Shown: positions 7,900 to 16,947, counted from the stretch's first letter. The stretch: 64,000 bases of DNA from Nocardia vaccinii NBRC 15922 (GCF_001613305.1 NZ_BDCC01000032.1:62001-126000), one strand, 5' to 3'. Notes: generated from the letters alone by a model not told the origin. Program-made: numbers and translations.

Positions 7900-8475
7900 G
7901 TGTCCCGCCGAAACTACGACCACTTCTGCTCGGTGAGCCGCGCCCTGGACGTCGTCGGTGATCGCTGGAGCCTGCTGGTGGTGCGCGAATTGACCTCGGG
8001 CCCAAGGCGATACAGCGACCTGTTCGCCGATCTGCCCGGCATCAGCACCGATATGCTGGCCACCCGGCTGCGCGAGCTCGAACAGGACGGCATCCTGACC
8101 CGCCGCCGCGTCGGCCCCCGCGCGGCGACCGCGGTCTACGAACTCACCGACTCCGGCACCGCGCTACGTCCGGTGCTCGAGGCGCTGTCGGCCTGGGGCA
8201 CAACACGATTGGGCACGCGGCGCAGCACCGACGCGGTGCGCGCGCACTGGTTCGCTCTGCCGCTGGGCCGCGCGATCGCCGGGCAGCTGCCCGAGGGCAG
8301 GGCCACGGTGCACATCGGCGAGGCGGTGTTGCACTACGTCATCGACGACGGCATCATCACCCATCACGACGGTCCCGCCGCGGACCCGGACCTCGAGTTC
8401 CACCTGGACCTGGACGAGGCGATCGAGGTGGCATTGGGTACCCGGCCCTTGAACGGTCCGGCCGGCGAGCTCTGA
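7900..8475 (+). CDS. HxlR-family winged-helix regulator
   Basis: 191 residues. The HxlR winged helix occupies the first ~100 residues (FCSVSRALDVVGDRWSLLVV, then GPRRYSDLFADLPGIS). A C-terminal ~90-residue extension may bind a ligand. GTG 7900 is chosen because TACAGT lies 7-8 nt upstream as a -10 element with no Shine-Dalgarno, implying a leaderless transcript. Likely regulates alaA and itself through the paired operators at 7843-7880. Confidence 0.85.
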   Translation: MSRRNYDHFCSVSRALDVVGDRWSLLVVRELTSGPRRYSDLFADLPGISTDMLATRLRELEQDGILTRRRVGPRAATAVYELTDSGTALRPVLEALSAWGTTRLGTRRSTDAVRAHWFALPLGRAIAGQLPEGRATVHIGEAVLHYVIDDGIITHHDGPAADPDLEFHLDLDEAIEVALGTRPLNGPAGEL

Positions 8476-8640
8476 GTGAGACCGGCGCCGCGCGGCCGAA
8501 CGTACCGGCGCGAGGCAACGGCCCGGCGCGGACCGGATCGCCCGCCGGGCGCAGAGTTCGCTCGTGCGGGTGCGGGGCGGTCCCGAGCCGACCGGCTGCC
8601 GAGCGCACGACGCGACGAGTTCGCCTGTGCGCGTAGGGAT

Positions 8641-9888
8641 TCAGTCGCGAGCGAAGAAGCTGCCGAGGAATTCGTTGCCGAATTTGCCCACCGGATCATA
8701 TTTTGCCAGAAGACGTTCGAAATCCGTGTAGTGCTCGTAACGTTCGCGCAGGGTTGCCGCGTCGCAGGTGAACAGCTTGCCCCAGTGCGGGCGCACCGCG
8801 AACGGGCTCAGCAGCTCCTCGATCACGGGGAGCACGGCCAGGACCGCGGGCGTATCGTCGATCCAGGTGAAATGGAATGCGGCCGAATCACGTTCGGTGG
8901 CAGGGGACAACCACAGTGGCTCCGCGGCGATCGTGCGGATCTCGCAGGTTCGCACGATCGGGGCCAGCCGGTCGCGGATCGTGTCGAGGGCACGGTAGGC
9001 CGCCACGACCTCCTCGCGGGGAACGAAATACTCCGACTGGAGTTCACGACCGGTGCTCGGGGTGAAATCCATCCGGAAATGCGGCAGCCGGTGCTGCCAG
9101 GGGCCCGGTTCGCCCAGCTGGGTGGTGCAGTGCCGGGCGTCCATGCCCGGGACCGGGTGACGTGGCGTCTCCGCTCGTGCCGCGCCGAACCAGTGCGGCC
9201 CCGGAATCTGCGGTGTGCGTGGCCCTTTCACCCACACCTGATCCAGGTGATCCGCACGCCAGGTGGTGAACACGCTCACGCTGTATCCCGCGGCGAGGAT
9301 CTCCTGCGCGTGGTCGGCGAACCCGTCGGCGGGCAGCCGGTCGAAGACGTACTGCGCCAGCTCGAAGGTGGGCACCAGATCCAGGCTCAACGCGGTGACC
9401 ACTCCGAACCCGCCCAGCCCGACCACCATGCCCGCGAAATCCGGGTGCCCGCGCCGGATCTCGAGCAGATCACCGTCCGCGGTGACCAGGTGCAGACCCG
9501 ACACCGACGAGGCCAGGCTCCGGTTGCCCACCCCCGAGCCGTGTGTCGCGGTGGCCACTGCCCCGGCCACCGAGATATGCGGCAGCGAACCGAGTGCCGG
9601 CAACGCGAACCCCGCCGCATGCAGTCGATCGGCGAAATCCCCGTACCGCAACCCGCCCGCAACGGTGACGGACGATGCGGCGGGATCGATCTCGACCCGG
9701 GGCGGCAGCCCAGCCAGCGAGATCAGCTCACCGGCGGTGTCGGCGATCCGATTGAACGAATGACCGCTGCCGAGCGCACGCACCTGCTCGGAGCCCGCGA
9801 CCAGAGCGCGCACCTGGTCCACGTCGGCGGGACGATGCACACCGCGAGCCCCGAAAGCGATATTGCCCGCCCAATTCGTCCAGACCAC
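8641..9888 (-). CDS. Alditol/xylitol oxidase (FAD-linked, VAO family)
   Basis: 415 residues, very like Streptomyces AldO: N-terminal TNWAGNI, flavin-attachment motif GSGHSFN (the His is the covalent FAD site in AldO), SLPHISVAGAVATATHGSG, and C-terminal RPHWGKLFT. It oxidises sugar alcohols to aldoses with O2, producing H2O2. GTG 9888 is preceded by GAGAGGA. Both FAD-binding and cap regions are complete and length matches the family (~418). It is a single transcription unit. Confidence 0.88.
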   Translation of the reverse strand: MVWTNWAGNIAFGARGVHRPADVDQVRALVAGSEQVRALGSGHSFNRIADTAGELISLAGLPPRVEIDPAASSVTVAGGLRYGDFADRLHAAGFALPALGSLPHISVAGAVATATHGSGVGNRSLASSVSGLHLVTADGDLLEIRRGHPDFAGMVVGLGGFGVVTALSLDLVPTFELAQYVFDRLPADGFADHAQEILAAGYSVSVFTTWRADHLDQVWVKGPRTPQIPGPHWFGAARAETPRHPVPGMDARHCTTQLGEPGPWQHRLPHFRMDFTPSTGRELQSEYFVPREEVVAAYRALDTIRDRLAPIVRTCEIRTIAAEPLWLSPATERDSAAFHFTWIDDTPAVLAVLPVIEELLSPFAVRPHWGKLFTCDAATLRERYEHYTDFERLLAKYDPVGKFGNEFLGSFFARD

Positions 9889-10234
9889 GATCCGTCCTCT
9901 CCCGTACACACCTCGCTCACACACGCTAGCGTGGCTGCGATGCTCCGCCCGGCGTATCCGTTCCGTCGAGTGCGGTCGCCCATACCCGCCAGTGCCGTGC
10001 CGATAGCGTGGCAGCGTCCTCGAGTACAGCGCCACCACCGCCCGTAACCGGCGAGCCCGTGATGTGCACACCGCTGTCGGGACGGACAGCCGGATCGCCA
10101 CGCTGCCGCAGACAGTGACCTCGAGGCGGTCCAGGGCCCGGAACGCCCCGAGCCGACCATCGGCCGGCCGTCGTTCCCGTTGGGCCGCAGGCGAACCGGT
10201 GGTTGTCGATGTCGACGGCATGCGAGAGTGTGTG
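9889..10234. other. Gap between alditol oxidase and methyltransferase
   Basis: About 345 bp upstream of the oxidase start and downstream of the methyltransferase stop. It must contain the oxidase promoter. Overlapping open frames exist on both strands, but none has recognisable protein features. Confidence 0.35.
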
Positions 10235-11089
10235 CTATGTGCTCGCCACGAGCAACTGTTCCGAGGCCGCGGGACGCAGCCCGTCGGGACGGTCGCGGAA
10301 GTAACGGTCGGTCAGATCGGCCGCCGAGACGGTGCGGGCCTCACGAAACCCCGCCTCGAGTGCCAGCGCGCGGAGCTGGTCGGGATCGTAGAAGCTGATG
10401 AACGGCGTGCCCGACGAGCGGGCGCCGCGCTCGGCGAACTCACGCAGCCTCCGCTCCTGGGCGTCGACCCGATCGATCGGGAGCATATAGGTCATCACCA
10501 GCGACGAACCCGCCGCGAGCACGGAAATGCGTTGCAGGGTAGCGGTATTGGCCGCATGCGTCAGATACATCGACACCCCGGTGGAGGCCACCACCGCCGG
10601 GCGCCGTGGATCGAAACCGGCCGCGATCAGCCGGTCCCACCAGGACTCGGTCTCGAAATCGACCGGCACCAGCCGCAATCCGGACGGCGTGGGCAGGGCG
10701 AGTTCGTCGAGGCGACGACGCTTCCACTCCTGCGGGCCGGGCTGGTCGACCTCGAAGATCGTTATGGCCGAGGCGATCTCGGGACGACGCTGGGCCAGCG
10801 TGTCCAGGCCCGCGCCCAGCAGCACGTACTGCCCGACCCCGGCGGCGGCCTGCTCGGTGATCAGATCCTCGATGAACCGCGCCCGCGCCACGACGCCCGC
10901 GCGCATCGGACGGGTGGCACCGGGATCCATATCCGGGCGTTCACGCCAGCCGTCGGCTGGATCGACCAGGCGCAGGCCGACCTGGTCGCGCAGCACGTGC
11001 GGAGGCGGGTCGACCTCGAGGTGCAGCGCGCGCCACAATGCCACCCGCGCCGCGGTGTGTTCGGGCGCGACGACCTGTTCTGCGCTCAT
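10235..11089 (-). CDS. SAM-dependent methyltransferase, TIGR00027/LCM-like family
   Basis: 284 residues of the actinobacterial leucine-carboxyl-methyltransferase-like family: GQYVLLGAGLDTLAQR (SAM loop, ~residue 90), IFEVDQPGPQEWKRRR and PVDFETESWWD (~150) are diagnostic. Natural substrates of most family members are unknown. Its ATG overlaps the stop of the upstream VOC gene (ATGA, 11086-11089), so the two are translationally coupled. Third gene of an RHH-VOC-methyltransferase operon. Confidence 0.85.
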   Translation of the reverse strand: MSAEQVVAPEHTAARVALWRALHLEVDPPPHVLRDQVGLRLVDPADGWRERPDMDPGATRPMRAGVVARARFIEDLITEQAAAGVGQYVLLGAGLDTLAQRRPEIASAITIFEVDQPGPQEWKRRRLDELALPTPSGLRLVPVDFETESWWDRLIAAGFDPRRPAVVASTGVSMYLTHAANTATLQRISVLAAGSSLVMTYMLPIDRVDAQERRLREFAERGARSSGTPFISFYDPDQLRALALEAGFREARTVSAADLTDRYFRDRPDGLRPAASEQLLVAST

Positions 11090-11445
11090 GCCGGATCCGC
11101 GGTCGTGCTCGCCGGGGCCGCCTGCAGGGTCCACAACCGTCCGTCCGGATCGCGCACGACCATCTCCCGGGTCCCGAAATGTGTGTCCTCGAATTCGGTG
11201 ACGACCTCGGCGTCCGAGCCCAAGCGCACCGCCTCGGCATCGGGCACCGAAAGGACCAGGCGGGTGTCGGGCTCCTCGTGCGGGACCTCGGCGATGAATA
11301 CCGACGGCCCCTGTCCGTTGCGGAACAGACCGGAGTTGTGGTCGGTGGTGAAATCGGTTTCGTAGCCCAGGGATTGCATGAACCGGGCGGCTCTACCCCA
11401 GTTACGGGTCGTGAGATATACGGCCGCGATACCGGTGGTGGTCAC
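11086..11445 (-). CDS. VOC-family (glyoxalase/bleomycin-resistance-like) protein
   Basis: 119 residues, one vicinal-oxygen-chelate module: it begins GIAAVYLTTRNWGRAARFMQ and ends VRDPDGRLWTLQ. Members bind small ligands or metals, acting as dioxygenases, lyases or antibiotic-binding proteins. Function here is unassigned. It follows the small RHH gene by 11 nt and overlaps the methyltransferase start. Confidence 0.85.
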   Translation of the reverse strand: MTTTGIAAVYLTTRNWGRAARFMQSLGYETDFTTDHNSGLFRNGQGPSVFIAEVPHEEPDTRLVLSVPDAEAVRLGSDAEVVTEFEDTHFGTREMVVRDPDGRLWTLQAAPASTTADPA

Positions 11446-11456
11446 GATCGGCGCTC

Positions 11457-11621
11457 CTATCGTTCGGGCGGTTGCTCGGTGGGGGAGTTCGCGAGGTGCG
11501 CGCGCAGTGCCTCGGCGACCAGCGCCGACAGCGACTGCCCGGACTCGATGGCACGGAACTTGACCTGCTTGATCAATTCCACCGGCAGATACACGTTGAA
11601 CTGCTTGACCTCGTCGCCCAC
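11457..11621 (-). CDS. Small ribbon-helix-helix protein (54 aa)
   Basis: Too short for usual gene-finding but well supported. GTG 11621 opens a 54-residue frame with an N-terminal beta strand (VKQFNVYLPVEL), two helices (IKQVKFRAIESGQSLSALVA), and an alanine-rich end, matching CopG/Arc-type dimers. A 14-bp perfect palindrome and a -10 (TAGCCT) lie directly upstream, consistent with autoregulation and a leaderless start. No toxin gene follows, so it is more likely an operon repressor than an antitoxin. Confidence 0.8.
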   Translation of the reverse strand: MGDEVKQFNVYLPVELIKQVKFRAIESGQSLSALVAEALRAHLANSPTEQPPER

Positions 11622-11625
11622 ACTT

Positions 11626-11651
11626 CTAGGCTAGCATGCTAGCAAGCTAGG
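11626..11651. promoter_or_regulatory. RHH operator
   Basis: Perfect palindrome GCTAGCATGCTAGC (11630-11643) flanked by further CTAG half-sites on both sides (TCTAGG and AAGCTAGG), giving three or four CTAG repeats. It overlaps the -10 of the RHH-VOC-methyltransferase operon. Confidence 0.7.
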
Positions 11652-11816
11652 ACACTACAGCCGGAATATCCCGCCCGCGTACCGGCTCCGGACAGGACGC
11701 GGAACTGCGCGTCCTTCCCGGCATCCGGGCACACCTCGCCGGAGGCGGCGCGGATCCCGGGGCGGACGGGTTCATCGACAAGGGCCTGCGCGAACATCCG
11801 ACCCCGCTGCTATGAA

Positions 11817-11832
11817 TGGACCCGAAGGTCCA
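11817..11832. promoter_or_regulatory. TetR operator 1
   Basis: TGGACC-CGAA-GGTCCA, a perfect 6-bp inverted repeat, 20 bp before the TetR start and immediately upstream of a -10 (TATTCT, 11841-11846). A matching site precedes the next gene at 12455. Confidence 0.7.
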
Positions 11833-11852
11833 AAATTCGGTATTCTCACGAC

Positions 11853-12437
11853 ATGACGATCACCGCGAAGGGGCGGACCACTCGGCAACGGATCATCGAG
11901 GGCGCGGCGGTGCATCTGCGCAGCGAGGAACCCGGCACGGTGACCCTCGACGACATCCGCGCCATCACCGGCACCAGCAAGGGGCAGATTTTCCATTACT
12001 TCCCCGGCGGCAAGGCGGAATTGCTGGTCGCGGTCGCCCGGTACGAGGCCGGCCGGGTGCTCGAGGATCAGCAGCCGCACCTGGGCGCGCTCACCTCGTG
12101 GGCGGCCTGGGACCGCTGGCGCGAGGCGGTGTTGGCCAGGTATCGCGCCCAGGGGCCGCACTGCCCACTGGGTTCGTTGATGGCGCAGGTCGGGACCACC
12201 GCCGGGACCGCCGAGGTGGTCGCCACCCTGCTGTCGCAGTGGCGTGAGCACATCCGCCGGGGCATCGCGGCGATGCGGGACGCGGGGCTGGTGCGTGACC
12301 AGGTCGACCCGGACGCGGTCGCGATGACGTTCGTCGCGGCCATCCAGGGCGGGGTGCAGGTGCTGCGCACCACCGGCAGCGTGGAGTACCTGGAGACCTC
12401 GATGAACACCCTCGTTGCACAACTGCGGAACGGGTGA
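11853..12437 (+). CDS. TetR-family regulator
   Basis: 194 residues. HTH near residues 27-50 (TLDDIRAITGTSKGQIFHYF) and a C-terminal domain of the TetR_C_33/LmrA-YxaF-like type (CPLGSLMAQ). The -10 TATTCT sits 6 nt before ATG, so the mRNA is probably leaderless. Identical operator cores precede this gene and the SDR gene immediately downstream, so the pair forms one self-controlled unit. Confidence 0.9.
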   Translation: MTITAKGRTTRQRIIEGAAVHLRSEEPGTVTLDDIRAITGTSKGQIFHYFPGGKAELLVAVARYEAGRVLEDQQPHLGALTSWAAWDRWREAVLARYRAQGPHCPLGSLMAQVGTTAGTAEVVATLLSQWREHIRRGIAAMRDAGLVRDQVDPDAVAMTFVAAIQGGVQVLRTTGSVEYLETSMNTLVAQLRNG

Positions 12438-12454
12438 CGCACCCCAGCGCAGTT

Positions 12455-12470
12455 TGGACTTGCTGGTCCA
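12455..12470. promoter_or_regulatory. TetR operator 2
   Basis: TGGACTTGCTGGTCCA, the same outer bases as the site at 11817-11832 with one arm mismatch, placed between the TetR stop and the SDR start. Confidence 0.65.
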
Positions 12471-12495
12471 AAAATTGGCTCGTAGCGTCGCCGGT

Positions 12496-13287
12496 ATGAC
12501 ACACCTTTCCGGAAAAACAGCCCTCATCACCGGCTCCACCAGCAATATCGGACGCGCCATCGCCGAGGCGTACGCCGCTCGAGGCTTGCACGTCGTGGTC
12601 TCCGGCCGCGACGACGCCCGCGGGAACGCCGTCGTCGAACGCATCCGAGCCACGGGCGGGCGCGCGAACTACCTGCACGCCGACCTCGACGGCACCTTGG
12701 CCGCGAGCCGCGCCCTGGCCGAATCGGCCACCGCCGTCCTCGGCGGACGGATCGACATCCTGGTCAACAATGCCGGAATCTACCCGCCCGCAACCACTTC
12801 CACCGCCGACGAGGCCATGTTCGACCGCGTGTACGCGGTGAACGTGAAAGCTCCGTTCTTCCTCACCCAAACCATCGCGCCCGCGATGATCGAGGCCGGC
12901 GGCGGAGTGATCATCAACCTGGGCTCCTGGGTCGCGCGCCTGTCGGTGCCGGTCGGGGCGCTCTACGCCTCCACCAAGGGCGCGATGGAAACCCTCACCC
13001 GGGCCTGGTCCGCGGAGTTCGGCCCGCGGGGAGTGCGCGTCAACGCCATCTCCCCGGGAGTGATCCGCCCCGGCGACCAGGCTCCGGACGCACCGAGTCC
13101 GGGCGACACCATGATGTACGGCACCCCGGCCGGGCGGCTCGGCGCACCCGAGGCGATCGCCGCCGCGGCGGTGTACCTGGCCTCCGGTGACGCGGAATTC
13201 GTGCACGGCACCGTCCTGGACGTCGACGGCGGCCGCACCGGTGTCGCGGTCATCGCCGAACCCGTCGCGGCCTCCGGTCGGGTCTAG
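12496..13287 (+). CDS. Short-chain dehydrogenase/reductase
   Basis: 263 residues, classical SDR: TGSTSNIG cofactor loop (~residue 13), NNAG (~91), catalytic YASTK (~155), and ISPGVIRPG. It is expected to use NAD(P)H for reversible alcohol/ketone conversion. ATG 12496 follows a short leader with the shared TetR operator. Its last four bases overlap the convergent ABC-F gene. Confidence 0.9.
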   Translation: MTHLSGKTALITGSTSNIGRAIAEAYAARGLHVVVSGRDDARGNAVVERIRATGGRANYLHADLDGTLAASRALAESATAVLGGRIDILVNNAGIYPPATTSTADEAMFDRVYAVNVKAPFFLTQTIAPAMIEAGGGVIINLGSWVARLSVPVGALYASTKGAMETLTRAWSAEFGPRGVRVNAISPGVIRPGDQAPDAPSPGDTMMYGTPAGRLGAPEAIAAAAVYLASGDAEFVHGTVLDVDGGRTGVAVIAEPVAASGRV

Positions 13288-14921
13288 ACCGGTTCGGGTG
13301 CGGCGACCTGGCTCAGCCGGCCCTCGGCCAAGCACAGCCACCGCTGCACCCGGACCTCGGTCAGGAAGCGTTCGTCATGGCTGACCACCACGAACGCACC
13401 CCGATACGCCTCGAGCGCACTCTCTAGCTGCCCAATGCCGACCAGATCCAGATTGTTCGTCGGCTCGTCCAACAGCAGCAGATGCGGGGCGGGTTCGGCG
13501 AACAGCGCGCACGCCAGACTCGCGCGCAACCGCTCACCGCCCGAAAGCTCCCGCACCGGGCGATGCGCGGCCGCACCGCGAAACAGCAAGCGCGCCAAGG
13601 CATTCATTCGCTCGGCGGCAGGCATCCCCGGCGCGCTCGCGGCCAGATTCTCCGCCACGCTCGATGCCGGATCGAGCAGATCCAGCCGCTGTGACAGATA
13701 CGCCACCCGGCCCTGGGCGTGCCGGATCCGGCCCCGCTCCGGGGTCAGCGCGCCGGCCAGCACCCGCAGCAGGGTCGATTTGCCCGCACCGTTCGGCCCG
13801 GTCAGCGCGATCCGCTCGGGCCCGCGCACGATCAGATCCACTCCCGCGCCGGTGAACAGCTCCCGCCCGCCCAACCGGACGCCGATGCCCTCGCCCTCGA
13901 ACACCGTGCGCCCCGCGGGAACCTCGGTGCCGGGCAGCTCGAGTACGATCCGCTGATCCTCCCGCATCGCGCGCTGTGCCCGATCGAGCCGGTCGCGCGC
14001 CGCGTCCACGCGCGCGGTGTGGGTCTGGTTCGCGCGCGCCGCGGACTCCTGGGCGTTGCGTTTCATGGTGCCCGCGAAGATCTTGGGCAATCCGGCATCG
14101 CCCAGGGTGCGCGCGGCGTTGCCCGCACGGCGCGCGGCGCGTTCGCGGGCTTGCTGCATTTCGCGCTTCTCCCGCTTGACCTCCTGCTCGGCAGTGCGCA
14201 CATTTTTCTGCGCCACCTCCCGCGCGGCCTGCACGCTGTGTTCGTAAGCGGTGAAATTGCCGCCGTGGAAACGGATTTCGCCGCGATCGAGCTCAGCGAT
14301 GCGGTCCACGCGATCCAATAGCGGGCGATCGTGCGCGACCACCAGCAGACATCCGTTCCACTCCTCGAGCACCCCGTAGAGGCGATGGCGCATATCGATG
14401 TCGAGGTTGTTGGTCGGCTCGTCCAGCAGCAGCACGTCCGGGCGGCGCAACAGTTGCGCGGCCAGTCCGAGGGTGATGATCTGCCCGCCACTGAGCGTGT
14501 CCAGAGCGCGGGTCAGCGCGATATCGGCCAGCCCTAGCCGTTCGAGCTGGGCGCGGGTGCGCTCCTCGATATCCCAGTCCGAGCCGATGAGCGTGAAATG
14601 TTCCTCGCGCACGTCACCGGATTCCACCGCGGCCAGCGCCGCCAGGACCGGAGCGATGCCCAGCACCTGCGCGACGGTCGCTTGCGAGGTCAGCGGCAGA
14701 GTCTGTGGCAGATAGCCCAGCACTCCCTCGACGGTGACGCTGCCGCCGCCGGGGCGCAGATCACCGGCGATCAGCCGCAGCAGGGTGCTCTTGCCGGCGC
14801 CGTTGGGCGCGACCAGTCCCGTGCGCCCGCCGGGCACGGTGAACGACAGATCCCGGAATACGGGCGTGTCATCGGGCCAGGTGAACGACAGATTCGAACA
14901 GACGATGCGAGCATCGGGCAT
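13284..14921 (-). CDS. ABC-F ATPase (antibiotic-resistance-type)
   Basis: 545 residues, two fused ABC domains without membrane segments: Walker A APNGAGKST and GPNGAGKST, signature LSGGQ and LSGGE, Walker B LLLDEPTNNLD in both. A charged interdomain linker of ~80 residues (AREVAQKNVRTAEQEVKREK region) matches ABC-F proteins that displace ribosome-targeting antibiotics or rescue stalled ribosomes. ATG 14921 has GGGAG upstream. It sits behind a MarR gene and a short upstream ORF, suggesting drug-responsive control. Which drug cannot be inferred. Confidence 0.88.
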   Translation of the reverse strand: MPDARIVCSNLSFTWPDDTPVFRDLSFTVPGGRTGLVAPNGAGKSTLLRLIAGDLRPGGGSVTVEGVLGYLPQTLPLTSQATVAQVLGIAPVLAALAAVESGDVREEHFTLIGSDWDIEERTRAQLERLGLADIALTRALDTLSGGQIITLGLAAQLLRRPDVLLLDEPTNNLDIDMRHRLYGVLEEWNGCLLVVAHDRPLLDRVDRIAELDRGEIRFHGGNFTAYEHSVQAAREVAQKNVRTAEQEVKREKREMQQARERAARRAGNAARTLGDAGLPKIFAGTMKRNAQESAARANQTHTARVDAARDRLDRAQRAMREDQRIVLELPGTEVPAGRTVFEGEGIGVRLGGRELFTGAGVDLIVRGPERIALTGPNGAGKSTLLRVLAGALTPERGRIRHAQGRVAYLSQRLDLLDPASSVAENLAASAPGMPAAERMNALARLLFRGAAAHRPVRELSGGERLRASLACALFAEPAPHLLLLDEPTNNLDLVGIGQLESALEAYRGAFVVVSHDERFLTEVRVQRWLCLAEGRLSQVAAPEPV

Positions 14922-15039
14922 GGGGAAACTCCCGGAGTGAGACGGGCGCGGACCGGCCGCGCCGCGAATGGCGTATCGGTGGAACGACGACATGGCCACG
15001 ACAGCCGCACCGCGTGCGCTGGTGGCCGGACTCCGGGGT

Positions 15040-15069
15040 CTATCCGGAGATGTCGAGTTCACCCGCCAT
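15040..15069 (-). CDS. Upstream ORF (9 aa) in ABC-F leader
   Basis: ATG-started frame reading MAGELDISG with a good Shine-Dalgarno (GAGGAG, 7-8 nt upstream). It ends 118 nt before the ABC-F start. The interval contains GC-rich self-complementary segments (CTCCGG/CCGGAG at the end of the uORF and a further CTCCGGGAG next to the ABC-F ribosome site). ABC-F resistance genes are commonly induced through stalling on such leaders, but the mechanism here is inferred. Confidence 0.5.
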   Translation of the reverse strand: MAGELDISG

Positions 15070-15120
15070 ATCTGGTCTCCTCAGGACTGAGCTCGAGCGG
15101 GCTCGACTCTATCGCACCGC

Positions 15121-15606
15121 TCACCCGCCCGCGGCCGCGGCATCGTTCTCCGCGCGTTCGAGCCGGGCCCGCACGCGAGTGAAAATCCCTCCCAGACAAG
15201 CCAGTTCGTCGTCGGTGAGCTCGTCCAGGAACAGCTCGCGCACGGTGCGGGCATGATCGGGGGCCGCGGCCAGGAAAGCCTCGAGACCGGTGGCTGTCAG
15301 TACCGCGCGATAGCCGCGGCCGTCGCCGGGGGCCGGTTCGCGGGTGAGCAGGCCGCGTTTGATCATCGAATTGACCTGATAGGTGATTCGGCTGCGGGAG
15401 AACACCATTCGATCGGCCAGCTCACTCATCCGCAGCCGATGTTGTGGCGCCTCGCGCAGCAACAGCAGCAGATGATAGTCGATCAGGCTCAGCCCGCTCG
15501 AGGCCCGCAGGGCGGCATCCACGCAGGTCTCCAATCGCACGCTGCCTTCCAGATAGGCGCGCCAGGCCTGCACTTGATCCGCACGCAGTTCGCTCGGCTC
15601 GGGCAT
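15121..15606 (-). CDS. MarR-family regulator
   Basis: 161 residues, winged helix with MSELADRMVFSRSRITYQVN (recognition region) and the DGRGYRAVLTATG wing. ATG 15606 is preceded by AGGAG; a GTG four codons earlier overlaps that site and is less likely. Same strand and only 51 bp upstream of the ABC-F leader ORF, so probably co-transcribed. Divergent from the pirin gene, which it may also control. Confidence 0.88.
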   Translation of the reverse strand: MPEPSELRADQVQAWRAYLEGSVRLETCVDAALRASSGLSLIDYHLLLLLREAPQHRLRMSELADRMVFSRSRITYQVNSMIKRGLLTREPAPGDGRGYRAVLTATGLEAFLAAAPDHARTVRELFLDELTDDELACLGGIFTRVRARLERAENDAAAAGG

Positions 15607-15763
15607 ATCACTCCTCACTGCTACAAATCTTGATCATACGAGACGACCAGCGCTGGGTCCGCTGTCGAAGCGGTGGCGAAAACTCCCGTTGCACTCAGGG
15701 AATGTTCGGCCGCGGCCTATGGTTATGCGGATAGACAAAATTTCAACTACATTGGAGGTCGCC

Positions 15764-16765
15764 ATGCCAGCGGTGACAGCGGACACGCTGACGCTCACCC
15801 GGGTGCCCACACCGGATCCGGCGGTGACGTCGCAGCGTCGCGTCCGATCGGTGACGACGGCGCCGACCGGTTTCGAGGGCGAGGGATTCCCGGTGCGCCG
15901 CGCGTTCGCCGGCGTCTCGCTCGCGGATTTGGATCCGTTCATCCACATGGACCAGATGGGCGAGGTGGAATACGCGCCGGGCGAGCCCAAGGGCACCCCG
16001 TGGCATCCACACCGCGGATTCGAAACCGTCACCTACATGATCGACGGCACCTTCGAACATCAGGACTCCCACGGCGGCGGGGGCACCATCAGCAATGGGG
16101 ACACCCAGTGGATGACCGCGGGCAGCGGCATCCTGCACATCGAGAAACCGCCGGAGTCGCTGGTGGTCTCCGGCGGGATGTTCCACGGCATCCAGCTGTG
16201 GGTGAACCTGCCGCGTGCGAACAAGTTCAACGCGCCTCGCTACCAGGACATCCGCGGCGGACAGGCCACCCTGCTGTCCTCCGACGACGGCGGCGCGCTG
16301 CTGCGGGTGATCGCCGGTGAACTGGACGGGCACGCCGGTCCGGGCAGCACGTTCACCCCGATCAGCCTCGTGCACACCACGATCAGCCCCGGAGCGCGAC
16401 TGATCCTGCCGTGGAACCGCGAATTCAACGCCCTGGCCTACGTGATGGCCGGCGTCGGCACCGTCGGGCAGGAGCAGCGGCCGGTCCACAAGGGGCAGCT
16501 GGCCGTCTTCGGTCCGGGCGAGGCGCTCACCCTTACCGCGGGCACCGCGACCCCGGCCGCCGAACCGAATCTGGAAGTGCTGCTGCTGGGCGGCGCCCCG
16601 ATCCGTGAACCGGTCGCGCACTACGGTCCGTTCGTGATGAACACTCGCGCCGAGCTGATGCAGGCGTTCGAGGACTACCAGGCCGGCCGGTTCGGCGTCA
16701 TCCCCGCGGAGCAACTGCCGCACACCGACGGCGACCCGGCACCGGAGCCCGGCGCGCGCGCATGA
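15764..16765 (+). CDS. Pirin-family bicupin
   Basis: 333 residues. N-terminal cupin with metal ligands in WHPHRGFETVTYMIDG and EHQDS, a second cupin in the C-terminal half. Bacterial pirins are Fe-dependent and act as quercetinase-like dioxygenases or enzyme modulators. ATG 15764 with TTGGAGG 8 nt upstream. Divergent from MarR. Confidence 0.9.
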   Translation: MPAVTADTLTLTRVPTPDPAVTSQRRVRSVTTAPTGFEGEGFPVRRAFAGVSLADLDPFIHMDQMGEVEYAPGEPKGTPWHPHRGFETVTYMIDGTFEHQDSHGGGGTISNGDTQWMTAGSGILHIEKPPESLVVSGGMFHGIQLWVNLPRANKFNAPRYQDIRGGQATLLSSDDGGALLRVIAGELDGHAGPGSTFTPISLVHTTISPGARLILPWNREFNALAYVMAGVGTVGQEQRPVHKGQLAVFGPGEALTLTAGTATPAAEPNLEVLLLGGAPIREPVAHYGPFVMNTRAELMQAFEDYQAGRFGVIPAEQLPHTDGDPAPEPGARA

Positions 16766-16947
16766 GGCCGCACTCCCGATCGTGCGGGCGCCACCCCTGC
16801 CCGCGCGATCGGGATTCGCACCCGGCATGGCCGGACCGATCATCGGACACGCTGGTCGAGGTCTTTCACACCCCGGTGGGCATCCACTAGCGTCGGCACC
16901 CGACACGGGCACGGCACCACACCGGCGACCGACGAAGGGGACCCCCC

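Noticed and set aside
11644..11815. Possible gene end on the plus strand (AELRVLPGIRAHL ... TPLL-stop at 11813)
   Set aside because: Only ~35 residues with no matching start; could be a remnant, too weak to call.
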